Source: Glandiceps talaboti
Lineage: Eukaryota > Hemichordata > Enteropneusta > Spengelidae
Assembly: GCF_964340395.1 (NCBI RefSeq)
Contig: NC_135566.1
Location: 3,534,001 to 3,598,000, forward strand
Direction of reading: 5' to 3'
Length of the DNA: 64,000 nucleotides
The notes below the pieces were generated by a model that had not been told where the DNA came from, did not search any database, and saw only the letters and a list, made by a program, of their open reading frames with translations. Shown one piece after another: positions 1-10,993 of this stretch; position 1 is the first letter of the stretch; each line of letters begins with the position of its first letter. The translations under genes and the position numbers were made by a program.

Positions 1-65
1 TGATGAAATTGTTTTATAAATTAAAAATACAAAATAAATACCCAATCCTCAGTCATATGGCCACT

Positions 66-212
66 TTAACTTGACTGAAATTTAAGACTACAGTTTGACT
101 AAAATTTTGGACTGCTGTTTGACTAACATTCAGGACTGCTTGACTGGAATTCAGGACTGCTGTCTTACTGAAACTCAGGACTGCTACAGGACTGAAATTT
201 AAGAGGATTTAA
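66..212. repeat. Short degenerate minisatellite
   Basis: About five diverged copies of a unit of roughly 25-30 bp built around GACTGAAATTCAGGACTGCT. Copies differ by small indels. No coding signal is visible here. Confidence 0.6.
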
Positions 213-371
213 GACTGATTTATTCCTTTGTATATTTATTTCATTATATTAAATGGTGGACTATGAATATATCAGTACTGAAATAAACATCTATCTTTGT
301 ATAAATTTTGCTGTGACTATTTACTTTAGTAAAAACTGAATATTCTTTACACAGTTCTAGGGATGTCAATA

Positions 372-391
372 TTTCCCTGTATGTATATGTA

Positions 392-448
<57 letters not shown>

Positions 449-476
449 GTGTGTATGCATGCATGCATGTACATAT
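372..476. repeat. (TATGTG)n microsatellite
   Basis: A run of TATGTG hexamers grading into TATG and a short GCAT block. The Tyr/Thr/His or Cys/Met ORFs across it are translation artefacts. Confidence 0.9.
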
Positions 477-494
477 GTGAGTGTATGTCTAGCT

Positions 495-672
495 CCAGTG
501 CAAGTAATCGTCAGTTCATATGTCATAATACGACTAGTGTGCGAACACTCCTAGGAAAGTAATCATCAGTACATGCCATAATACCACTAGTGTGGGCACA
601 CTAGGTCCAGAGCAAGTAATCATCAGTACAGATGTCATAATACCACTATTGTGTAAACACTCCAGATCAAGT
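495..672. repeat. Tandem repeat, unit ~56 bp x3
   Basis: Three copies begin with AAGTAATCATCAGTACA (near 503, 556, 613) followed by CATAATACCACTAGTGTG and a short spacer with ACACT. A fourth truncated start leads into the adjoining (TATG)n array. Confidence 0.7.
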
Positions 673-783
673 AATGTATGTATGTATGTATGTATGTATG
701 TATGTATGTATGTATGTATGTATGTATGTATGTCTGTATGTATGTATGTATGTATGTATGTATGTATGTATGTATGTATGTAT
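673..783. repeat. (TATG)n microsatellite
   Basis: About 27 TATG tetramers with one TCTG interruption. Confidence 0.95.
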
Positions 784-2554
784 TCAGTTACATAATAGAG
801 ACATTAGAGTTACCATAGTGAAGGACATGACAAATAGCTCTAACTGAGACAGAGAAGTCACGTCCTACATCATGAATAAACATTACTAAAATACATTGCA
901 GCAAACAACATAATACCCAGCAATATTGTATTGAAAGACTTGAACATTATTTATACAACAATTTATTGGAGTGCAGGTAGATGGGTTTACTGCATACATC
1001 CTCATTTGTAATGTTGATAGTAGTGTATGACTGTGTGTTTTTGTTGACTTGAATAATTGACATAAAAATAGCAAAGACAAACGAGTCAAATCGTATAAAA
1101 TGTGTCAGACAGACAAAAGTAAACATGGATTTGCAGTCAGACATTAATTGACATAAAGATTGAAAATTCAAATATAGACCTTTCAGAAAATGTACAGTTT
1201 TGAACTTAATATTACAAATGATATAAATATAAAACAAATAAACTAATATAAAACAATGCATGTATTGTTCAAAATATATTTAGCCAAAGAAATTTATCAC
1301 AACCCTTTGCATAAATTATTTCATGATTTTAAATTCATTGAAAACATATCACTATCATTTTTCAAAATTATCTTTCTTTGAAGTCATCTATAATATGAAT
1401 ATCATATCCTGTAAAAATCATTTTTCATGAAAATTATTTTTTATTGTTGAGTTTCATAACCATCCATCTGTTACTGTGAACAACAGATGAAACACACCAT
1501 GATGCATTATTCATCAGTTTTTTTCAGTCGTCTTCCCGGCTAATTATATCACCACAAACCACATGTTGCACACTATTGTTTTAAACTATTATTGATGGTT
1601 CATCTTTTTCTCTGATTTGCATTGGTTCTACAAAATGTAATCCGATTGGATACAGCGGACCCTAACTGCTGATCAACCAAATCGATCTATCTTAGGGTCC
1701 AATAGCTTTCTGTGTTATTAAGCAGTGCAGGGTAGCCAAGGACGAGGTATACATTTTATTTGTTACAGTAAGCATGGTCAGCTGTGTTCTATTTTCATAT
1801 CAGGAATTTGAGTTTATACATTTCTGCAAAATTTTACATTTTTATGTCTGAAGAAGTTCAAAAGAAGAAAGTGTCATGTAAACATTTGGTTTTAGTAATG
1901 AGGAATATCATTATACATCTAGCTAACATTTTGTGACAGCCTCGGGAGCAACACAAGTTTTATAAGGCAGGTAAGTATTTGATTATTATGAAAACTTATT
2001 TTGTATGTCCATGTTAAAACGTTGCGAAATCACTTTCTGAAAAGCAAAATTAAAGGTGATTGACTGCACTGCAAGAGTACCTGAAGTGTACATTCAGAGA
2101 TTTTGTATACATTATCCAAAATATACACATTTTACCAACGGTACGAGTTACTCGGATGGCTTACATGTACGATTATATAAAACAACAATTGAGCTGATCT
2201 GATAGAACTAGTAATGTCAATGAATACATGTGGTGATGACATTAAAATTCGTCCATCTGGCATTGTTGGCTCAGATGATGGAATAATACGGAATTTCTCA
2301 ACAGTTTAATATGTGCATTAAATTAATTATCCAGCTGTTTATATAATGTTCTATACATGATGTCTATTTAATTGTTTTTTTCATTTATTTAAACCAGAGA
2401 CGTATAAACAGTAAATGTGTTTTGTGTATACCTCCCTGTTTAAACCAATACATTCATAAACAGATTTTCATGTGATATCTATGATATCGATACCAAGTTT
2501 CTGTAAACAGCTAATGGTGATGAATTCAGGGGGTCAAGTACATTTCAGGATGTG
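784..2554. other. Intergenic, no gene recognised
   Basis: AT-rich sequence without a convincing exon on either strand. The only longish ORFs (minus strand, about 890-1260) lack family resemblance and splice context. Confidence 0.5.
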
Positions 2555-2558
2555 TAAT

Positions 2559-3219
2559 ACACAGGGAACCTTGCACACCCCTGTAACATTCACATACCTA
2601 GGACAGGGTTGTGCACATAGCTGTATCAACTAAGTGGAGCTACGGGGACTGTACCAGCTATGTGTACAATATCCCTATAACAGCTCTGGTCAACACACTA
2701 GGTGTAACATACCTAGATTTGACAGATGTGTAACTGGTATGCCAACATCACTGGAACAAATTACTTGGATGTGAAAAATAGCAATGCAGCATAGGTTTTT
2801 TTACAACATCCAAGTACAAGAACTTTTACCCACAGCCATGTACCAGCTATGTTAGCATAGTTGTAACATAGGTATTTCCCACAGCCATGTACCAGCTATG
2901 TGAGCAATGCTAGTCAGATATGAACAAAAGGGTTGCTACAGGGTATTATTCCACCATAGCTGTTACATGTATGTGCACAACTGTGTGCTAGGTATGCAGT
3001 ACACAGCTATGGTACTGGGATGTGCAAAACAGTCATGGCATAGGGGCGGTATTCCACATCCATGCAACAGGCATATTTTTCACAACCATGTACCAGGGCT
3101 GTGGAAAAATATACCCTGTAACGGGGATGTGAGACACACAGCTGGTACATAGCTGTGTTCTTCTTCCTAGCACTGGGATGTGCACATCCTCATGCTAGGG
3201 TGTACAAGGTTCCCTGTGT
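2559..3219. mobile_element. TIR element (MITE-like, 661 bp)
   Basis: The two ends are inverted copies: the left end reads ACACAGGGAACCTTG then C, ACACCC; the complement of the right end reads the same with T in place of C. TAAT flanks both sides (2555-2558 and 3220-3223), a candidate 4-bp target-site duplication. The interior is a mosaic of short diverged repeats around CCATGTACCAGCTATG in both orientations. No transposase is encoded. It lies about 320 bp upstream of the FN3 gene. Superfamily is unassigned. Confidence 0.6.
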
Positions 3220-3514
3220 TAATGTAGTGTGCCTAAGGCCAAAAAAAAACCAGAATTGTTTCTGGTCAGCATGCGCATCACTTAAATACCCTTGGGTCAG
3301 TGTGTTTGTCCAGCCCATGCAGTCCACAGATCCGAGAGAGAAACACAAAAATAACCCTCCCTATTACCACTGCTTTTTTTGCCCAATGGTGGAATAGTTT
3401 CCATCGTATACGTAATATGAAATTTATATTTTCACTATTTTCCTTCACAGTTTTGTAGCCGGGTATGTTAATCGTCTAAGCGTAAGAAATTAATTGTCGA
3501 AGACCCCATTTCTA

Positions 3515-3528
3515 GTAACCATAGCAAC
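3515..3528. promoter_or_regulatory. Consensus RFX X-box
   Basis: GTAACCATAGCAAC fits the RFX consensus GTNRCC-N(0-3)-RGYAAC at every fixed position. It lies 15 bp before the ATG of the FN3 gene, so in its proximal promoter or 5' UTR. X-boxes of this type mark ciliary genes in animals. Confidence 0.65.
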
Positions 3529-3542
3529 CAACAACGTCAGTG

Positions 3543-4334
3543 ATGACGTCGAAGAGAGTCGTCTTGATGATCTTCATCACCTGTTTTTTAGCACGTGACA
3601 TTCTAAGTCTTGAGAGTAGTGATGATCAGGAGACTGGTAACCATGGTAACCACGTCGTGTTGAACTTGACGGTGGTCGACGTTGAAACTGATGTTATTGT
3701 GCTGGATTTGACAGCCAATGTTTCGACCGATGGAAATGAAACTTTTCACGTTGAGTATACTCCACTGGATCATGAACATGGAGAAGCGGGTACTTTGGAC
3801 AGCAATGATTTTCACGTAGAATTGGTCAATTTGTCATCGTATACATTCTACAATATTTGTGTGACTGCTGTCGACTCAGAAGATAGTTTAGTCCATCAGG
3901 AATGTATGTTAATTTCAACCAAATATGACCCGTTCAATAACAAAGCAGTTGCTGCTTTATGCATCGGTGTTACCATAGCAATAATATTAGTGACTGTACA
4001 ATTACTACATACCATTACCAAAGTAGATATAATAGAGAAAGAGGAAGAACGTCGATATTGCTTGGAATTGAGTAAACTGAGAAAGGCGAGAGTTGCGAAG
4101 AAAAGAGCGGGCAAGAAAGCAAAAACAAAGAAAGGAGATTATGGCAGCATTGGTGTAACACAAACGACAACCGATGAATTGGATCTGACGGTTACATCGA
4201 ACGGAGATGGGGCGATGTCTAGTGACGTTGAGGATGGGACAGTGTCTGTTGACGTTGAGGCAGTTACGCTTAATAGTACAACAGCGGAAATTGGAAGTAC
4301 CTCAGAAATCGAACCATTAGTTCCTACAGAATAA
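3543..4334 (+). CDS. Single-pass membrane protein, FN3-like ectodomain
   Basis: A single-exon gene of 263 aa. The start is the ATG at 3543; the triplet before it is GTG. Visible in order: a signal peptide (about residues 2-23, hydrophobic VVLMIFITCFLA); a beta-rich ectodomain (about 38-127) with several N-glycosylation sequons (NLT, NVS, NET, NLS) and the FN3-like strand pattern LSSYTFYNICVTAVDSED; a transmembrane helix (about 135-157); and a cytoplasmic tail with a strongly basic stretch (KKRAGKKAKTKKG) and then an acidic, Ser/Thr-rich end. This resembles small FN3-TM proteins such as FNDC9 or LRRN4CL in layout only; orthology is not claimed. A consensus X-box sits 15 bp upstream and a second lies inside the coding sequence, hinting at ciliary expression. 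A splice acceptor-like CTTCACAG near 3450 allows a 5' non-coding exon. Poly(A) signal at 4371. Confidence 0.8.
   Translation: MTSKRVVLMIFITCFLARDILSLESSDDQETGNHGNHVVLNLTVVDVETDVIVLDLTANVSTDGNETFHVEYTPLDHEHGEAGTLDSNDFHVELVNLSSYTFYNICVTAVDSEDSLVHQECMLISTKYDPFNNKAVAALCIGVTIAIILVTVQLLHTITKVDIIEKEEERRYCLELSKLRKARVAKKRAGKKAKTKKGDYGSIGVTQTTTDELDLTVTSNGDGAMSSDVEDGTVSVDVEAVTLNSTTAEIGSTSEIEPLVPTE
3637..3650. promoter_or_regulatory. Palindromic X-box inside the FN3 gene CDS
   Basis: GTAACCATGGTAAC is a perfect palindrome and a perfect RFX consensus. It falls in codons for Gly-Asn-His-Gly-Asn-His, 108 bp downstream of the other X-box. Dual use is inference. Confidence 0.4.
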
Positions 4335-4370
4335 AACATTAGCTCCTTAAACTTCTGACTAGACATAACA

Positions 4371-4376
4371 AATAAA
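4371..4376 (+). other. Poly(A) signal of the FN3 gene
   Basis: AATAAA lies 36 bp after the stop codon. Another AATAAA overlaps the stop codon itself at 4330. Confidence 0.6.
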
Positions 4377-6166
4377 GAAACTCACATCATTATTATATTT
4401 TAATATATATGAGATAACTTTTAACCTAAAGGTTATCAATTTGTAAAACTGTGGAGTTTCGTTATGAGGAATGGAAATCTGAGTTTGGGTTTACCAAACT
4501 AAACAAAAACAAAATCAACCTTTGCTACTTTGCTGAAGCATGTATTGTCATCAAGTCCTTATTTCAACAGTACCTACTGACATTTACATGATTTAAGTAA
4601 GACTTCTAGTTGGTATTCTAACGGGGGTGGGAATACAAGCTATATTTACAACTGTACTGTGTATCTGGACTACGATATGATAAATATGGAAATTTGTCGT
4701 TTCAGATAAATATATGTAATAATAAGGGAACCTTCAGTAATTACAATAGGGGGAAATTAGGCTCAGACTAGTACTGTTGCGTAAAATGTGACCCTTCCCC
4801 GACTCCGTCGTGCTAAAAGGTGACCCTCCCTCAACTATCTTTCTCTAAAGCATGACCCTCCTCCTGTTCAAAACATGAGTTAAATGCTGTCAGATATGTA
4901 AAAGGGCATGAGTCCCAGAATCAACCTACCGCTGCCACCAATGTTGAAAGTTTTAAAGGCATTGGATAATTTCCCACCACTACCACCATGTGGATGTGTG
5001 TGAAGGCACTGCATTTATAATTAACTGTGGTTTTTTAAAAACTCATTTGCTGAGCTGAAGGCCACAATTTAACTTCCAATTATTAGATTGGCACACTCCT
5101 GACATCATCAGGAGAGAGGTCAACATCTCCACAACGTTAACATTATCCCTAGTATCTTACCCAACTGTTCCTGTTTTACACCTGTGAGACCGTCTTTCCT
5201 CCTCGCACCACAACTAACTATTAATTCATTACATGGTTTTCAGCAGCAATATTAATTTGATATAGATTAATATCTTGATACCTAATACCATAACTCCTGA
5301 CCCTAAATGAATGACAACAATGGGATTTGGAACCGGTGGCAGCGATGGGATAACAAAAAATCCGAAAGAATGCAATGCTAGGCAATACAATGAGTCAAAG
5401 TAAAATATGACCCTCCCCTCATCCATTTTCTAAAGTGTGGCCCTCCCCCGAGAGCCGATTTTGAATAAAAGTGACCCCCCCCAAATTCCCCCGGCCCCCC
5501 TCCCTTGTAAATACTGATGGCTCCCTAACAGAACCCCATGCGACATGAGTTCAAGTGTGGTTACTCAGGGGTATTTGCACTCGTGCTTGCAGTGTTTTCA
5601 GCTGCACATTCACTCGCTATACGCTCGAAAAAGTACGGGGGCAAAGAACAATGCAAGCACTTGTAGAAATACGGGCCCTGGGCCCCGAGAACTTACACTC
5701 ATGTGGTATATGGGGTTCTGCCATAATATTGAATATTTGTATTTTTATTGTGCTACAGTATTTTATAATTACACTTTTATGGTTTTAGGTGAAAAAAATG
5801 CACCAAAAGGAGATCGAACACTGGTCTTAGGGAAAGTCGGCACTTGTGGTTATACATATACATGTATTATTATTGTTTATAGTTTTATGTTTAGTAGTGT
5901 AGTTATAGTTAATAGTAGTACTAGTAGAGTATAACATGAACAATGGATGTTGAATTTGTTTGTGCATCGTCGTTTGCCAAACCAAGACCACCGGACCTCC
6001 TACAGAGATTTTAATGCTCACCTGATTATGAAGAAGGGTTTAACAGCGAAATATCTTATTACGGTTTACATAATAGCGTATACCCTTCGAACCTAATATA
6101 ATCCCAGAAACATTTGGAAGTAGTAAATCTTCACTACAGACCAGGTACAGTTATTACCAGGGGATC
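4377..6166. other. Intergenic, C-rich repeat debris
   Basis: Contains repeated TGACCCTCCC-type blocks (about 4790-4860 and 5405-5510), probably fragments of one degenerate repeat. No exon is recognised. The 129-aa ORF near 5545 shows no family signature. Confidence 0.45.
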
Positions 6167-6180
6167 GTTGTCATGGCAAC
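6167..6180. promoter_or_regulatory. Isolated X-box-like site
   Basis: GTTGTCATGGCAAC has one mismatch to the RFX consensus and a perfect right half-site. No gene start is visible beside it; it is about 2.1 kb upstream of the carboxypeptidase. Confidence 0.3.
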
Positions 6181-6785
6181 CATAGAGGAATATCAATTAT
6201 TTTGCAAGTAGTCGTATTTTCGGCCTTCGTATTTTTCAGTCTCAAATGCTATGACGTAGCTCTTTGACAGCCAATCCCAGACTCGGGATAACATTAGTAG
6301 TTATAGCTTATTGTTATGATGCAAGGGGGTTTCCCCTCAGATAGAAATTATACATACAGGCAAACTATATTCACTGGTCGTCCGTCATTCATTGCCTCAT
6401 TCTAGTTTCTGTTCCTTTCCAATAGTATTTAGAATTTAACGTTTGAAGAAATATATATGGATAAACATTTAAAACACAGCTAAAACATTTTGCGACTTGT
6501 GTTCACAACTTGATACCTATGGCAACCCCAGCCTCGGGTCAATAGTCTCGGTAGCTAGACTCACCGTTGAGGGCTCTTACCTGTGCACCAGAGTCATGTC
6601 AACCAAAAACCTTGCGTTTAATCACAATGTTCAGATACACAGGGGAGATATATTCAAGTCATAATTAACGTTATTCTATTTTGAGCTTGTAGACAAGAAA
6701 ACGATAATCTAAGATATAAGATTACTACGTGTCCCTATGTGTTTAGCCACATCATACGATCAAAACCATGGCCACATCGTAACTT

Positions 6786-6843
6786 ATACATACATACGTA
6801 CGTACATACATACATACATACATACATATATACATACATACAT

Positions 6844-6900
<57 letters not shown>

Positions 6901-6956
6901 TACATACATACATACATACATACATACATACATACATACATACATACATACATACA
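6786..6956. repeat. (CATA)n-(CA)n-(CATA)n microsatellite
   Basis: Tetranucleotide blocks flank a central run of about 19 CA dinucleotides. Confidence 0.95.
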
Positions 6957-7512
6957 GATGTAATAAATAAATAAACTCGAGCAAAAACGTTGTCACTTTT
7001 TCAAATTGTAGTAAGTTACATTACATATAAAAATGGCATACCTGGCAAAGACGCCATTGACAACTAAAAATTATGGTAACATGAAAATTTGATGACAAAA
7101 TAAAGTATGGACGATTTACTAATTATTTTGCAACATATCAACTCATTATCTAGACTCTCTGGGCTCTTTCCGTTCTTATTTTAAAGTTCCTAACATTCAC
7201 GAGTTCTTGTTGAGTATAATGCATGCATTGTCTGAAACAGACACGTGATGAAACTCACACGTGAACATATATGCACATATCATTGACAACAACACAAATA
7301 AAATACATGACATGTACTAAGTAAGTCTTGTGGCCACATGGTGAGAACATACATATTTTTACCAGGTGTCAGTACTGGTCAACTTTAAAGGCAACAATGA
7401 TAACTATTAATAATTTCCATTTGGTATTAATTCGTACTAACCTGGAGAAGACACACATTTTTAAATAAAAGAAAATACCTCCAATCTTCTGTATTATTTT
7501 ATAATTATAAAT

Positions 7513-7567
7513 ATTGTTTGTTTGTTTGTTTGTTTGTTTGTTTGTTTGTTTGTTTGTTTGTTTGTTT
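7513..7567. repeat. (GTTT)n microsatellite
   Basis: About 13 tandem GTTT units. Confidence 0.95.
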
Positions 7568-7654
7568 ACAATGTGTAAATACACAAACACAACGAATCAT
7601 GAACATTTGAACAACTTAATGCCAAGTCAATGTTAATTTTCTGTACTCGTAAAT

Positions 7655-7745
7655 AATAATGTTAGTTTTATATAGCGCTTCCCACACTGTGGTCAATGCA
7701 CGTTACAGTTACTGTACCTATACACATATCTATAACTGCACAACG
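7655..7745. mobile_element. Possible SINE/LINE 3' end remnant
   Basis: TTTTATATAGCGCTTCCCA followed by a second GC-rich patch (CAATGCACGTTACAGT) resembles the 3' tail shared by many invertebrate L2/CR1-type LINEs and their SINEs. This is from memory of the motif; no element boundary is visible. Confidence 0.35.
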
Positions 7746-8283
7746 ACTCTTTAAACTTCAACTCCCCTGGAAGCATGAAATTCACCGCAGCCACTGTAAG
7801 CTCATTGGATTAAAGTGTTGACTTAGCAACCCTCTATCCTACCAGGTTCCCAATCATACAGCTTTGTTGACTGCGTCAACATTTAGTTACACAAAAACAT
7901 CACTGTGATTATTCAACAAACTGTGTACAACCGTTTTGCGATTCTCGTGTCTGTAACAGTTGCATATGACTCAAAACATTATATCACATTTTCGTCAGCT
8001 GACTCAAAGTAACTCTAAACGACATTAGTTCTTATTAAACATGTGTCCAATATCTGTATATCCTTGACAATTATCTGTTATCGTGTGAACAGATAGGGAT
8101 AACCTAAATGATAGTACACCAACCACGCCCATTAAAACTATCTCATTTTGTAAAATATGTATTTGTTTTCAAACAAGTAATTATCAGGCAGATTGTTTCG
8201 TACTTGGACAGTTATAAACCGAATTCTCTGGAGTAGGACCTTTATTTTCGTCGCTTGTCTTTGACTACAACTCGCTAAATAGT

Positions 8284-8849
8284 ATGTCAGTCCCACAACT
8301 GCTGTTGATACTTGCAACATTGGCCATATGTTACGGCTACAAAGCACGCTATGATGGGTGAGTACATATCCGATTTCAAATAAAAAGTTTCATCGTGTTC
8401 ACAAGATCTAGATTCTTTCCTTTCCTTTATTTTTCACCGTCGTAAACCACAGCCTCTTTTACGGCATGAAAATCTGCCCTGGCTTATTAGAATGTTTTTT
8501 ACTCGGTTATTAGTGCTGTTACAATTTGATTCGAGGACATCTTCGTATAAATGTATTGGGGTGCAGTCCGTATCCCCCGGAAAGAACACAATAGAATTCT
8601 TCTTGTACATGCAAACATTGTACAATGTTAATGGGTTATTGCGACAATTTCTCATAGATACAAAGTATTACGTGTTGAAGTTTCCAGCGAGGAAGATTTC
8701 ACGATCATGAAAGGACTTCAGGAAATGAGTGAGGTATTTGAAGTAGATTTCTTTTTTATTTTTAATATTATATGCACTGTTTACTGTTTACATGTACAAT
8801 GATGTATGTATGTATGTATGTATGTATGTATGTATGTATGTATGTATGT

Positions 8850-8889
<40 letters not shown>

Positions 8890-9811
8890 ATGTATGTATG
8901 TGTGTGTGTATGTATGTATGTATGTATGTACGTACGTACGTACGTACATACGTACGTACGTATGTATGTATGTATGTATGTATGTATGTATGTATGTATG
9001 TATGTATGTATGTATGTGCACGAACATGTATATCATGAACACAATTTTAATTCCACTCGATTTCTCTCATTTGATGATCATTAAACGTTGCAATGAAATA
9101 CAAGTTTGCTACACCAATGATTGTAAGAGATTTCAAACAAAATGTTAACCACAATTCCACTCTGAGACTCCACATAATTTATTGCGTCATCATTTCTAAA
9201 ACCTTAGTTGGACTTCTGGCGTTTCCCACAAGATGTGATGGTACCACCAGCTATGTTACAGTATGTCAAGCACGTATTTGACAATAACAACGTTGTCTAC
9301 AGTGATATGATAGAAGACGTGCAACAGTTGATAGACTATCAAACTAGTGATCAAACACAACCAGGGATACAACTTGAGAGATATGACTTCACACGGTACT
9401 ATGATTTAGCTGAGGTATGTGTTGAAAGAAATTTACAATTTTTATAAACTGTTTCATTTTATTTTATTTGGTTTGATTTATTTTGAGATGATTTGGTTTG
9501 GTTTGGTTTAGTTGGGTTGAGTTTGATTTGATTTCATTTGTCTGATTTGAAATCATTTGATTTAATTTGTCCTGATAAATGATGACTCAAACGAGCCTTT
9601 CAAATTTTAAAATTTGTGGCATGGCAGTAAGGAACAGAATCACAGTCAGAATTCGGTTTGTTCTGGTTCTTTCTGGTTGGCAGTGTTCGGGTTGATTATC
9701 CAACAGACAGACAGAAAGAAAATGTGACCCAAATTCGATCGGTCTGTCTGCTTGTTGTGGTCGACTATCAAACAGTGAGAAAGAAAAATCTGTCCAAATT
9801 CTTGACAACGG

Positions 9812-9870
<59 letters not shown>

Positions 9871-10790
9871 TCATTCACTGTAGCTCATTGATTTAGTTTT
9901 GCTTTGACATCATTAAAATAAGCCACATACAATGTATGTATTTCTAGATAGATGAATGGGTAAAGCTTATGGCTGAAACCTATCCAGATTTAGTTTCTGA
10001 CTTCGTCGTTGGAACATCTTACGAAGGACGAGAAATGCGGGCTCTGAAGGTAAGAACTGAAATAGTTCATTACTAAATTTCTTCAGCAACGTGAATAAAT
10101 ACTAGTTTTTCCGTTCTAGTGTGACCAGTTCCTGCTAAAAACAGAGAGTTGTTTATTTCAAGCTAAAGTATAGAATTGTACGCAAAAACTGAATGTTGTG
10201 ATAGGACAGATAATTATTATATGTTTTGTCATAAGTGGGTCAATCACTTCCAATTATACACACGTTTTGTATGTTTGTTTGTTGTTTAAGGTGGGAACAA
10301 CTGGAGGTACAACGAAGCAAATTATATGGTTCCATGGTGGTATACATGCCAGGGAGTGGATTTCACCGGCAGTCACGATGTACATGACGAATCAGGTACC
10401 GTAGTCTCAACTTAAAAATACATATGATTATGAATATGAATATAAACTTGCTTATGAATACGAACCCGAATATGCATGAATGCGAATAAATGAATATTAA
10501 TATGAATGCAAAGAGTGAGATAAACTAAAATATAAAACCCTAAGATAGCGTATCAATTAATAGACCAGAAAGATAGTGTTTTATAAAGTTTGTTCATAAA
10601 CTTTGAGTGTACAATTAAATTTGACTTATGATAACTATATTATAATATATTCCATTTATTTACTTCTTCAAGTTAATAGACGATTACAATGATGCAGATG
10701 AAGAAGTGGTGGCGCTTTTCGATGAATTTGAATTTCATATCTTGCCAGTAATGAATCCGGACGGTTATGACTACACTTGGACAACGGTTA

Positions 10791-10889
<99 letters not shown>

Positions 10890-10915
10890 CAACCAACCAA
10901 CCAATCAATCAAACA

Positions 10916-10993
<78 letters not shown>

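Noticed and set aside
5545-5934. 129-aa ORF
   Set aside because: Low-complexity Cys/Tyr-rich translation beside C-rich repeat debris, with no domain pattern.
8772-9148. Long overlapping ORFs rich in Met-Tyr-Val-Cys or His-Thr-Tyr-Ile
   Set aside because: Direct translation of (TATG)n and related microsatellites; the same applies at 244-795, 6735-6996, 13146-13517, 16607-16801, 17562-17975, 18047-18744 (beyond exon 3), 46893-47295 and 57752-58127.
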